Positions 1-7,510 of a stretch of 20,371 nt of DNA are shown here, piece by piece. A model generated the notes under the pieces. That model saw nothing but the letters and a program-made list of their open reading frames with translations. It searched no databases and was not told the DNA's origin. Source of the stretch: CAYFMH01 sp964344775 (lineage in GTDB: Bacteria > Patescibacteriota > Gracilibacteria > UBA4473). The position numbers and the translations under genes are program-made. Each line of letters begins with the position of its first letter. Positions within the stretch are counted from its first letter, which is position 1. The stretch is from positions 1 to 20,371 of the forward strand of contig CAYFOO010000023.1 in NCBI GenBank assembly GCA_964344775.1, read 5' to 3'.

Positions 1-113
1 CACAACTCACGTTGATTCCCTATCACCTGCTGAAAAAACTGGGGTCTTTTTAGAAAAGAAAAGGTTTTTTTGGGGGTGGAAAGAAAGAAGTGAGAAGCGA
101 AGTCGAAAAGACC

Positions 114-142
114 TCGCTTAGCATTTGACTTCGCTTAGCATT
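114..142. repeat. Short direct repeat upstream of the first gene
   Basis: The 12-mer TCGCTTAGCATT occurs at 114-125 and again at 131-142, a 17 bp period. The rest of 1-233 shows no convincing gene or RNA. The stretch just before the first gene is AT-rich. A possible extended -10 (TGTTACTCT, 220-228) lies 5 nt before the ATG at 234 but has no clear -35 box. Confidence 0.5.
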
Positions 143-233
143 AGTACGAAGATTTGCAACTTTCCCCAAAATGGAAGAAAATACTTCAGACATTTCATAA
201 AACGGAAAAAATACTCAATTGTTACTCTCAAAT

Positions 234-1694
234 ATGCAAAAACGTTGGTTCAAATCCCCTTTTTTTATCATCACGGCAGTGATTTGTTTTGTTGTTCTTG
301 CGATCGAGGCGGCCAATATCCTGGGTGGACAAAAATACGCCGAAGACCACTGGGGGGGGATCATAAACGTGGACACTCAGCAAGATGCCGATAGCAACGA
401 TGTAGGAGGCATTACCGTCACCGATACACAGATCACCGGACAAATCTGGGCCCAAAATCTGGGGTGGATCGAGATGCAACCGACGGGGATCACGGGGATC
501 TCCATGACGGTCACCTCCGAGGATATTGACGGAGATCAAACCGATGAAATTATCGGTCGGTTGGATGGATTTGGGTGGAGTGATCTGATCGGGCCAATCT
601 TCTTTGGTCAATGGGATGAGGACAATGCCGATGCGGACAATGATGACAGTACCGGGGTAGATGACAATACGGGAATTTACATCGATCCAGAAGGATATTT
701 CCAAGGTGTCGCTTGGTCGAAACTCTATGGGAGTTTGTCCTTCGGCGACATGATGCTGGAGAATTCAGAGGCAAACATTTACACCGATCCAGACGATGCG
801 ACGGATGCGGCCTACGACAAGGCGAACTACTGGGCTCGAACCGAGTGGGTCCCAAACATTATTGAATTTACCGCGACCAGTTCTTCTGATGATGAATCCG
901 TCACTTCTGTGAATTTAGAACTCAATGTTCCCAATGCTCCTAGTACGCAAGATGTCACGGTGAATTATTCTGCTACCGGAGGTACCGCTGAGGGAAGTGG
1001 TACAGATTATACCCTGGCCAACGGGACGGCTACGATCACGGCGACCAATACGACGACCAATATTAATATTTCCATCAACAACGATAGTTTTGGAGAAGAA
1101 GATGAGACGATCGAAGTCACTATTTCTAGCCCAACTAACGCGATTTTGGGAACCAATACGGTTCATACTTACACGATCATTGATGATGATCAGTTTTTGA
1201 TAATAGATATTGTAGATGATCTGGATGTCAGTGTTACGAGTCCTTCCGTGGCTCTGTCGGCTATCACTGCTGCCTTTCAGGATCAAACTAATACCGGAAC
1301 GCTTGGAACCAGTACAGAAAAAATTCGTCTCACCAATACTACTCTCATACCGGCCTGGTCCGTCACTCTGGCAGCTACGGGAGGCAATACGACTCTCTGG
1401 ACCGGAGGATCTGAAACCATGGATTATAATGACACTTCTGGAGCTGGCCAGTTTACTCTAAATCCTTCTGTGGGGACGGTGGTACGTGATGATTCTGGAA
1501 GTACCAGTGGGGTTACTCTTGGATCGCAGGATTCATTTGAGCAGGGGGTGACAGATAATATTACGATTTTTAGCTCTAGTACGGCGGCTATCAATCATTC
1601 CTATGATTTGACGGGAGTTTCCCTTTCTCAGCTTGTTCCCGTCAATCAAGTACCGGAATCTTATACGATTAATTTTACCCTCACGGCCTCCTGA
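234..1694 (+). CDS. Exported surface protein with Calx-beta domain
   Basis: I start it at ATG 234 rather than TTG 219, because this gives a compact signal peptide or membrane anchor (MQKRWFKSPFF, then a hydrophobic stretch to about residue 28). The mature part is Asp/Thr/Ser-rich and acidic. Residues about 67-82 (IWAQNLGWIEM) and 158-172 (VAWSKLYGSLSF) resemble the 'AWSENIGWI' repeat common in Patescibacteria surface proteins. Residues about 207-315 look like a Calx-beta domain: the NYSATGGTAEGSGTDYT stretch, then a DSFGEEDETIEVTI stretch, then a DDD end; such domains bind calcium or act as extracellular spacers. The C-terminal ~170 residues are beta-rich with no family I recognise. An eight-G run at 352-359 falls at residues 40-42, early enough that slippage would silence the gene. 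It probably acts at the cell surface; the ligand is unknown. Confidence 0.85.
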   Translation: MQKRWFKSPFFIITAVICFVVLAIEAANILGGQKYAEDHWGGIINVDTQQDADSNDVGGITVTDTQITGQIWAQNLGWIEMQPTGITGISMTVTSEDIDGDQTDEIIGRLDGFGWSDLIGPIFFGQWDEDNADADNDDSTGVDDNTGIYIDPEGYFQGVAWSKLYGSLSFGDMMLENSEANIYTDPDDATDAAYDKANYWARTEWVPNIIEFTATSSSDDESVTSVNLELNVPNAPSTQDVTVNYSATGGTAEGSGTDYTLANGTATITATNTTTNINISINNDSFGEEDETIEVTISSPTNAILGTNTVHTYTIIDDDQFLIIDIVDDLDVSVTSPSVALSAITAAFQDQTNTGTLGTSTEKIRLTNTTLIPAWSVTLAATGGNTTLWTGGSETMDYNDTSGAGQFTLNPSVGTVVRDDSGSTSGVTLGSQDSFEQGVTDNITIFSSSTAAINHSYDLTGVSLSQLVPVNQVPESYTINFTLTAS

Positions 1695-1744
1695 TCATGT
1701 TAGTAAAAGAGTGGAAAGGTAGCAATTGTGCTAAAAATGCTTCA

Positions 1745-1790
1745 GCCTTCGTATCTTTTAAGCCATGTTTACAGACTACGGCCGACAGGC
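1745..1790. repeat. Dispersed palindromic element, short form
   Basis: The stretch begins GCCTTCGT and ends ACTACGGCCGACAGGC, so its ends are imperfect inverted repeats. The same end motifs (CCTTCG ... TACGGCGGACA) recur at 1822-1860, 14056-14100, 14634-14725 and 15703-15746. It lies in the 423 bp gap between the first two genes, where I see no gene. Confidence 0.55.
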
Positions 1791-1821
1791 AAAATATTTT
1801 TTCTTACTAAAAAGATAGATC

Positions 1822-1985
1822 TTCCGCCTTCGTCCCGAGGACTCGGGACGGCGGACAGGTCGCATTTAAAGCGACTTTTCCCGGGAGCTCACCTTCTCCC
1901 GATAAATCGGGATCAGGATCGCCCTTCGTCTGTCCTCCGAAATATGTAATTACATGCAATCCAAATGCAGGGGGATGAAGTCGCA
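1822..1985 (+). repeat. ~160 bp dispersed repeat, copy 1
   Basis: It opens with a strong hairpin (CGTCCCGAG-GA-CTCGGGACG, 1831-1850) flanked by CCGCC/GGCGG. It continues through TCGC...GCGA (1860-1874) and a perfect inverted repeat TCCCGAT-AA-ATCGGGA (1897-1912). It ends with a segment reading TGTAATTA ... ATCCAAATG ... GGATGAAG. The reverse complement of 5310-5468 matches it along this length, including both hairpin ends and the tail, with small gaps. The two copies flank the DUF916-like and PKD genes in inverted orientation. Confidence 0.75.
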
Positions 1986-2056
1986 AGGAGTACTACTGTA
2001 TTTTGTGATGCTATCTTTGGTTCAAGCACAGTTCTTATGATTCAGCCGAGAAAGGT

Positions 2057-2084
2057 TTGCTTTTCTTATCTGAAAACTTTAAAA
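2057..2084 (+). promoter_or_regulatory. Possible promoter of the DUF916-like gene
   Basis: TTGCTT (2057-2062) and TTAAAA (2079-2084) are separated by 16 bp, the spacing seen at several other genes here. The start codon is 34 nt after the -10 box, so this mRNA would have a short leader. No Shine-Dalgarno sequence is visible. The match is weak. Confidence 0.35.
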
Positions 2085-2117
2085 ATACATCGTTCTTACT
2101 TTTTAATTATTTCTAAA

Positions 2118-3251
2118 ATGAACAAAATAACGTACGTTTTCAGTTTTGGTTTGGGTATTTTTATTTCTGCATTTGCTTTTGCTGTGCAAGGGATCGGAGT
2201 TTCTGCTCCTGCGGATTCACCAGCCAATCAAAACGGTTGGTTTGTGTATGATTTGGAATCAGGAGAAAGTAGGAATGGAACAGTTTTGGTACGAAATACT
2301 ACGGATAGAGATGTCACCGCAAATATTTATCCAGCAGATCAAGTAGTTTCTTCTGGTGGAGGTTTTGCCCTCAAACAAAAAACCGAACCAATGAATGGGA
2401 TTGGTAGTTGGTTGAAATTAGCCAAAGAAAAAACAATTGTAAAAGCTGGAGCTAGCGAAGAAATTCCTTTCAAAATAGCCATTCCAGCTAATGTTCAAGA
2501 TACAAAACTAGCTGGAGCGATTATGATCGAGGAAGCAGCTCAAAATGATTCACAAGGAGGAGGAATAAAACTCTCTACTCGTTCTGGAGTGCGAGTCTAC
2601 AATGCTGACCCCACAAACTTCAACAATGAGCTCGTAGCTGCCGCAAATGCAAAAGAAGCCGCTAAATCAGAGAGACTATTGGCAGCAGCTCCTCCGGTCC
2701 CAACGCCTTCTGCACCGACTCCTTCTCTAAGTAATTCATTCAAAGCAGATCTTCTCGCCGCAGAACCAAAACCTGCCGAAGTGACTCCACCAGAAAAGTT
2801 GGTGGCAGTAGTTCCTTCTGTGGTTCCTGTGCCGTCCATGATTCCTGAATCAGTTGTTGAAGAACCAAAAGCAGAACCAGCTCCAAAACTCCTCGCTAGT
2901 GCTCCTCCAGCAGTTTCTACACCTCCGGTAGTTATTCCTGAGCCAGTATCTATGAAGGCCGATCTTTTGGCCGCCAAAGCAAAACCGGTGGTAGCGAAGA
3001 AAGTGGACAAAGAAACCATTGCCAAGAGAATGGCTGATTATTATGGTCTCCCTGAAGAGGTTCTGAAGGCGGATCTTCAAGCACAGGAAGAAGCTGATCC
3101 TTTTTCTCATCCAAAAACTAAAATTCGTTCAGATGAAGAACTACTGGGAGCTCATGCACCAAAAGAATTGGCTCAACCGGCTCCGGTTGCACCCAAAAAA
3201 GATTTTATCACCATCATAAAAGGATTTTTCTCTAGTTTTTTTGGGAAGTAG
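2118..3251 (+). CDS. Exported DUF916-like (WxL-interacting) protein
   Basis: The frame is open from 1965, but ATG 2118 gives a classical signal peptide (MNKITYVFSFGLGIFISAFAFA); the upstream extension is repeat DNA. Residues about 25-165 resemble DUF916/WxL-interacting proteins: a GIGVSAPADSP start, WFVYDLESGESRNGTVLVRN, a glycine-rich loop, then SWLKL...VKAGASEEIPFKIAIP and AGAIMIEE. This is an immunoglobulin-like fold that in Gram-positives binds peptidoglycan or WxL proteins. The remainder is an Ala/Pro/Glu linker with degenerate repeats (KADLLAAEPKP, KADLLAAKAKP, KADLQAQEEADP), ending in a short amphipathic tail (ITIIKGFFSSFFGK) that could touch the membrane. It lies upstream of the PKD gene but a terminator separates them. 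The family call is from pattern; the ligand is unknown. Confidence 0.85.
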   Translation: MNKITYVFSFGLGIFISAFAFAVQGIGVSAPADSPANQNGWFVYDLESGESRNGTVLVRNTTDRDVTANIYPADQVVSSGGGFALKQKTEPMNGIGSWLKLAKEKTIVKAGASEEIPFKIAIPANVQDTKLAGAIMIEEAAQNDSQGGGIKLSTRSGVRVYNADPTNFNNELVAAANAKEAAKSERLLAAAPPVPTPSAPTPSLSNSFKADLLAAEPKPAEVTPPEKLVAVVPSVVPVPSMIPESVVEEPKAEPAPKLLASAPPAVSTPPVVIPEPVSMKADLLAAKAKPVVAKKVDKETIAKRMADYYGLPEEVLKADLQAQEEADPFSHPKTKIRSDEELLGAHAPKELAQPAPVAPKKDFITIIKGFFSSFFGK

Positions 3252-3272
3252 AATTTTGAAGTATTAATTAAG

Positions 3273-3301
3273 AGAAGCAGCAGAAATGTTGCTTCTTTTT
3301 T
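3273..3301 (+). terminator. Rho-independent terminator after the DUF916-like gene
   Basis: A 10 bp stem (AGAAGCAGCA pairing with TGTTGCTTCT, one G-U pair) closes a GAAA tetraloop and runs into T5. It starts 22 bp after the stop codon, the expected place. Confidence 0.85.
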
Positions 3302-3314
3302 ATGGGCAAAAAGA

Positions 3315-3342
3315 TTGACATTTTTTATATTTTTGCTATTTA
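3315..3342 (+). promoter_or_regulatory. Promoter of the PKD gene (near-leaderless)
   Basis: A perfect TTGACA (3315-3320) is followed after 16 bp by TATTTA (3337-3342). The ATG at 3353 begins 10 nt after the -10 box, so the transcript would carry only a few untranslated bases. There is no Shine-Dalgarno sequence. Confidence 0.7.
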
Positions 3343-3352
3343 AAAATAAATA

Positions 3353-5155
3353 ATGAAAAAACTATTTTTGAGCCTTCTTTTTTTTAGCAGCCCTGTCTGG
3401 GCGGCTACCCTGCCGCAGGCCAATCTCAAGGTGTATCCGAGCGTTGGAGCCATTGATTCTCCGTTTACCTTTGACGCCTCAGATTCTCGCAATGCCTATG
3501 GGACCAAATATGGGCTCAAATACCGATTTCGTTTCAAGCATAACGAAAAATGGACGGATTTTTCTTGGAATCCAAAGGCCAAATTTCGTCCCACGAAGGC
3601 TGGATCTTTTCGGGCACAACTGGAAGTGAAGGATTCCCAGGGGCGGATTCAGAGCACTTCTCAGACCTTTCGCGTACAAGTGAGTGATGGTCGGCAGGCC
3701 CGGATAAAAATACGTAAAAACAAGGTGGTGACCGGAGAAGAAATTCTTTTTGAACTGGTTTTACAAGCACCTCTGGGAGAGATTAAGGATAAAGTTTTGT
3801 CTCGTTGGGATTTTGATTCTGATGGACATTTTGAGACTCGATTTTCCCGACAAAAGATTGTTTCTCACGTTTTCTCTCGTACCGGGAAATTTATCCCTAC
3901 CGTAGAAATTAAGTGGCCGAGCGGCAAAAAAGAAACGATCAAGGGGATTTCTCCTACTCTTCAGAATAATTTACGACCTCGATGGGAAATTCCTGGGAAA
4001 AGCTGGCCAAAAATAAATGTTCGTCAAAACCCTCTTTCATCCCCCATCATCAAGAGTGTGCCCAGTGGCAAGGAATTCAAGGAGGGACAAATGATCCGTT
4101 TTGACGCTGGAGATTCCAAAATCCCCCGAGCTGGTTGGATTGAGTGGCATTTTGACGGCAATCGAGTGGTCAAAAGTAAAAAAACAGTATCGCATCAGTT
4201 TAACGAACCAGGAAAACACACTTTACGCGTAAAATCCTGTTATCGTCGAAGCAATCCGATTTGTGCAGAAACGATGCTTAACTTTACCATCAAGCCCAAA
4301 GCCACTGACTTCCGTGCGAGGATTCAGATTCAAAATCTCACGCACTCCAATTTCTCCAGCTACGATAAAAATTTATTTTTTGCTTCCACGGGAGATCGAG
4401 TTCGTTTTTCTGCTCTAGTGAAGAGCGGATATTACGGCAGTCATAGATTTCAGTATCGTTGGGATTTTGAGGGGGATGGGGATTTTGATACCTCTTTTTC
4501 TTATAAAAGTTCTGTTGAACATACTTTTGATTATTCAGGTACTTTCCAACCAAAAGTAGAAGTCTGGAGTGATGGAATAACTAATCTACGTCAGATTGTA
4601 ATTAGTGAAAAAAAGGTTTTTATCAGCCAAAATACGGCTCCGGTGGGGGATTTTTATTCCAAACCAGCTCAAATTTTCGTCGGAGAACGGGTTCGATTTC
4701 ATCCAAAAGTGTGGGACAAGCAAACGCAAAATTCCCAATTAAAAATCCGTTGGGATATTGATGGAGATGGGATTTGGGACACTATTTTTCGAAATCCAGT
4801 CTCTTCTGAGTGGCGGTTTAACACTCCTGGTACTTTTCATGCTAGAATGCAGGTGCAGGATCGAGGTGGAAAAACCAAAACTATTGAAAAGAATATCACC
4901 GTATTTGCTCCAGCAGAGCCGGTGGCAAAAGTGGTAGTGTCGAATAGATACGGAACGACAAACAGCTCGTTTCAGTTTGACGCTTCTCGAAGTGAAGGAC
5001 GAAAGTTGCAGTACGTTTGGATTTTTCCGGGCGATGGTCGAGGAATTCAACGTCATGCTACCGGTTCTGCGAGGGTGACGAAGCGGTTTTATAATCCTGG
5101 AAAAAAAATATTACTTTGCAGGTTTTGGACCCCCATGGACAATGGGATGAAGTGA
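3353..5155 (+). CDS. Exported multi-PKD-domain surface protein (frameshifted end)
   Basis: MKKLFLSLLFFSSPVWA is a signal peptide. The rest is about six tandem PKD-type immunoglobulin-like domains (roughly 22-110, 112-205, 215-315, 318-425, 430-520 and 525-end). They are recognisable by the alternating FDASxS start, a W-D-F/I-D-x-D-G core and an F-x-x-x-G-x-x end. Three domains carry Asp-rich loops (DFDSDGHFET, DFEGDGDFDT, DIDGDGIWDT) that look like calcium sites. Such proteins are extracellular spacers or adhesins. The open frame ends at 5155 with a non-PKD tail, but one extra base in the A8 run at 5101-5108 would restore a proper last beta-strand (NITLQVLDPHGQWDEVKFD) ending at TGA 5176-5178, giving 608 residues. 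There is no sortase motif or C-terminal membrane helix. Confidence 0.85.
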   Translation: MKKLFLSLLFFSSPVWAATLPQANLKVYPSVGAIDSPFTFDASDSRNAYGTKYGLKYRFRFKHNEKWTDFSWNPKAKFRPTKAGSFRAQLEVKDSQGRIQSTSQTFRVQVSDGRQARIKIRKNKVVTGEEILFELVLQAPLGEIKDKVLSRWDFDSDGHFETRFSRQKIVSHVFSRTGKFIPTVEIKWPSGKKETIKGISPTLQNNLRPRWEIPGKSWPKINVRQNPLSSPIIKSVPSGKEFKEGQMIRFDAGDSKIPRAGWIEWHFDGNRVVKSKKTVSHQFNEPGKHTLRVKSCYRRSNPICAETMLNFTIKPKATDFRARIQIQNLTHSNFSSYDKNLFFASTGDRVRFSALVKSGYYGSHRFQYRWDFEGDGDFDTSFSYKSSVEHTFDYSGTFQPKVEVWSDGITNLRQIVISEKKVFISQNTAPVGDFYSKPAQIFVGERVRFHPKVWDKQTQNSQLKIRWDIDGDGIWDTIFRNPVSSEWRFNTPGTFHARMQVQDRGGKTKTIEKNITVFAPAEPVAKVVVSNRYGTTNSSFQFDASRSEGRKLQYVWIFPGDGRGIQRHATGSARVTKRFYNPGKKILLCRFWTPMDNGMK

Positions 5156-5178
5156 AATTTGATGTAGTGGTGGAATGA
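5101..5178 (+). other. A8 run with frame break at the end of the PKD gene
   Basis: Eight A (5101-5108) lie at codons 583-586. In the frame as written the protein ends RFWTPMDNGMK. With nine A it ends LDPHGQWDEVKFDVVVE, which matches how PKD domains close. This may be a real indel, a sequencing error or transcriptional slippage. Confidence 0.7.
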
Positions 5179-5212
5179 GTAAGAAGTAAGAAGTAAGAAG
5201 TAAGAAGTAAGA
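5179..5212. repeat. Heptanucleotide tandem repeat (GTAAGAA)n
   Basis: Four full copies of GTAAGAA and a partial fifth start right after the frame-corrected stop of the PKD gene. The rest of the 315 bp gap to miaB holds the second copy of the ~160 bp repeat and no gene. Confidence 0.85.
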
Positions 5213-5309
5213 CTCTCTCCTTTGTAGGCGTAGAAATGAACAGCTATTTTGTAACTTTTCACACTCGTGATGCATAAATTTAGCAAGACTTACTACAGGA
5301 TTGATTTTA

Positions 5310-5468
5310 TGCGGCTTCATCCACCTACATTTGGATCTATTATAATTACAGATTTCGGCGGACAGGCAGAGGGTGATCCTGAGCTTGTCGAAGATGAGTC
5401 GAACCCCCGGGAAAAGCCGCATTATTGCCTACTCCGCCGTCCCGAGTCCTCGGGACGAAGGCCGGACG
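5310..5468 (-). repeat. ~160 bp dispersed repeat, copy 2 (inverted)
   Basis: The reverse complement matches 1822-1985. It contains the same hairpin (CGTCCCGAG-TC-CTCGGGACG, 5438-5457), the TTTTCCCGGG block, the TGTCCGCCGAA end and the TGTAATTA ... GGATGAAG tail. A stretch reading GATCCTGAGCTTGTCGAAGA (5375-5394) resembles a motif I associate with intergenic repeats of other bacteria. Just beyond it, GCGAGGATGACAATG (5469-5483) resembles the end of the element at 17736-17815. The hairpin lies 37 bp downstream of miaB and could end its transcript. Confidence 0.75.
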
Positions 5469-5493
5469 CGAGGATGACAATGAATATTTTGGA

Positions 5494-6849
5494 TTACATC
5501 CCTTCCTTCAACTTCCCCACCAACGTATAATTCACCCGTTTCTCAATCTTGACATCCACTTCCTGCCCAACAAAAGATCGCCCTGCTTCAAAAACCACCT
5601 CAAAATACTCCCGGCTTCGGCTTGTGTTTTTGTAATGTCCATCAGTAGTCGGCTCTGAACTCTCCACTAGCACTTCGAGTGTTTTGCCCACATATTTATC
5701 CCGGAGTCCCCAGCTGGAGGATTTGATAATGTCATCGAATACCTTGAATCGTCGTCTTTTTTCTTCCCCAGAAATAAAGTCTTCTTTCATTTCGGCCGCT
5801 GGGGTGTTCTTCCGTGGAGAAAAGATCGCCGTGTAGGAGAAAGAAAATCCAATTCGTCTGGCAAAATCACAAAGCTGATCAAAATCTTCTGCCGTCTCTC
5901 CTGGGAATCCCACGATGATGTCGGTTGCGATGGTACAATCTGGCATTTTTTTCCGAATTTTGGCAACTAGGGCTTCATAATCTTCCGCTTTGTACCGTCG
6001 ATTCATAGCCTCTAGAATTCGATCAGATCCGTGCTGTGCTGGCAGATGAATGTAATTACAGCTGGTTTTCATCTCCACCATCGCATCAATCACATCATCT
6101 GTAAAATCTCTCGGATGAGGCGAGGTAAATCGCAGGCGAGAGAGCCCTTTTTCGTGCAATTTATCAATTTTTAAAAGCAGATCCGCGAAGCACTTTTTCT
6201 TGTTTTGCGTGTAAGAATTTACGTTTTGCCCGAGCAACGTGATCTCTTTGGCTCCATTTTTTACGTGTTTTTCACATTCTGTGTAAATTTCATCCATATT
6301 CCGAGAGGATTCTCTTCCCCGGGTGTACGGCACGATACAGTAGGTACAAAATTTATCACAACCCTGCATGATTGGGACGAAGACCTGTGCTGTATTTTCG
6401 GTTTTTGGATTGATTTGGAAATAATGAAAATCATTTTCCTTTCCTGTGGAGACGCCCAATTTGGGCGTCTGTACGGATAAAAAATCAGGAAAATGATTTT
6501 TCAAAATTTTCGGTAATTGCACCGTATCTTCAATCCGAAAAACCAGATCGATCGGATCGTGCTTTAATAATTTATCTTTCGAATTTGTCCGATCACCGGT
6601 TTGTCTCACCATGCATCCGGTGACCGCAATCTTGGTTTTTGGTGATTCTTTTTTTTGATTTACGATAAATCCGTAGGCCTTATCCTCTGACTTCTGGCGT
6701 ACAGAGCAGGTGTTTACGATCAAGAGATCTGAGACGCCCGGATCGGGCGTCTTTATGAAACCACACTGCTCCAGCTGTGCGGCCACCCGTTCAGAATCCG
6801 AGTAGTTCATCTGGCATCCAAAAGTCCGAATCGTGTAGGTTTTTGTCAT
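5494..6849 (-). CDS. miaB: tRNA-2-methylthio-N6-isopentenyladenosine synthase MiaB
   Basis: This is a radical-SAM methylthiotransferase that adds a methylthio group to isopentenyl-A37 of tRNAs reading UNN codons. The N-terminal UPF0004 domain has Cys12, Cys48 (NTCSVR) and Cys79 (TGCM), which hold the auxiliary iron-sulfur cluster. The radical-SAM motif CDKFCTYC (Cys164, 168, 171) is followed by IVPYTRGRE and LLGQNVNSY, both typical of MiaB rather than RimO or MtaB. A C-terminal TRAM-like domain covers about 375-450. At 451 residues it is a normal length. Two perfect palindromes lie inside the coding sequence, at residues ~33-40 and ~127-134. The gene diverges from the HEPN-like gene. No isopentenyltransferase gene (miaA) is visible here. 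Confidence 0.95.
   Translation of the reverse strand: MTKTYTIRTFGCQMNYSDSERVAAQLEQCGFIKTPDPGVSDLLIVNTCSVRQKSEDKAYGFIVNQKKESPKTKIAVTGCMVRQTGDRTNSKDKLLKHDPIDLVFRIEDTVQLPKILKNHFPDFLSVQTPKLGVSTGKENDFHYFQINPKTENTAQVFVPIMQGCDKFCTYCIVPYTRGRESSRNMDEIYTECEKHVKNGAKEITLLGQNVNSYTQNKKKCFADLLLKIDKLHEKGLSRLRFTSPHPRDFTDDVIDAMVEMKTSCNYIHLPAQHGSDRILEAMNRRYKAEDYEALVAKIRKKMPDCTIATDIIVGFPGETAEDFDQLCDFARRIGFSFSYTAIFSPRKNTPAAEMKEDFISGEEKRRRFKVFDDIIKSSSWGLRDKYVGKTLEVLVESSEPTTDGHYKNTSRSREYFEVVFEAGRSFVGQEVDVKIEKRVNYTLVGKLKEGM
6450..6470. repeat. Palindrome inside miaB (distal)
   Basis: AGACGCCCAA, one base, TTGGGCGTCT: 10 bp perfect arms. On the coding strand it encodes QTPKLGVS (residues ~127-134). It shares the AGACGCCC core and a TPxxGVS peptide with the palindrome at 6732-6752. 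Confidence 0.85.
6732..6752. repeat. Palindrome inside miaB (proximal)
   Basis: AGACGCCCG, GAT, CGGGCGTCT: 9 bp perfect arms. It encodes KTPDPGVS (residues ~33-40) in the segment between the GF and NTC motifs. That segment has the usual family length, so the palindrome has not lengthened the protein. Confidence 0.85.
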
Positions 6850-7028
6850 ATACTCATTAGCGTTAAAAATAGAGGATTTGTATAATGCACCATAGCCTGG
6901 GGATTATCCATAATAGAGGGATTAAACTTGATCCAAATCTAAATAAACTAACCAAAACAACGGCGACGGTGTATAAGTGGGTGGTTTTTAGTGGTTTTTT
7001 TGTATTTTTTCAATACGATCGGTAGGAA

Positions 7029-7430
7029 ATGGATTTCTTAAACCTAATAATCATCGTTTTCGGAGGGATTCTGCTTTTTGGAATTCTTATTTTGCTTTTT
7101 CGAGGATCAAAAAAACTTACCGAATCAGATTTCAAAAAATTTGCTAAAAAGATTGAGAAAACCGGATCCCTGGATCCGGCCCATGCGATCATGGAATCTC
7201 ATAAGATTTTTGTGGCCGCAATTTCTGTCCTCTATCCAGACAAAAATCGTACTTCGGTCCAAAAAATTTCTAAAGTAGTAAAACAGTTTCCAAATGAGCG
7301 ACAGATCTGGAAATTCCACCGAATGAGGAACAGAATCGCCCATGAAACAGACACAAAAGTCCTCAGAACTGAAGCCGAACTAGCACGAAAAGAATTTATT
7401 CGAGCACTGAAGTCAATCTCAAAGGTTTGA
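7029..7430 (+). CDS. Membrane-anchored HEPN-like protein
   Basis: The first ~24 residues form a single transmembrane helix (LNLIIIVFGGILLFGILILLF) and the rest is a predicted all-helical cytosolic domain. The WKFHRMRNRIAHE stretch near residues 94-106 contains an R-x4-H motif (Arg100, His105), the hallmark of HEPN domains, many of which are RNases of toxin-antitoxin and defence systems. Proteins with this layout are, as I recall, common in Patescibacteria, where their function is unknown. The upstream 180 bp separates it from divergent miaB; GTAGGAA before the ATG is a poor Shine-Dalgarno sequence. No nucleotidyltransferase (MNT) partner is adjacent. The HEPN assignment rests on one short motif and helical character. 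Confidence 0.75.
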   Translation: MDFLNLIIIVFGGILLFGILILLFRGSKKLTESDFKKFAKKIEKTGSLDPAHAIMESHKIFVAAISVLYPDKNRTSVQKISKVVKQFPNERQIWKFHRMRNRIAHETDTKVLRTEAELARKEFIRALKSISKV

Positions 7431-7510
7431 CAAGGAATAAAAAATTGCAAGAATCCTTCACACAGAGCCGGAAAAGGTTATTTTTTTGGCTTCTAAAAAA
7501 TAAAAATAAA

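Noticed and set aside
1728..2117. Reading frames in 1728-1949 and the in-frame extension 1965-2117
   Set aside because: Both are in the dispersed repeat; the real start at 2118 gives a clean signal peptide.
5267..5530. Reading frames on both strands over the second ~160 bp repeat
   Set aside because: Same repeat DNA as 1822-1985 read in other frames, with no ribosome site or domain.
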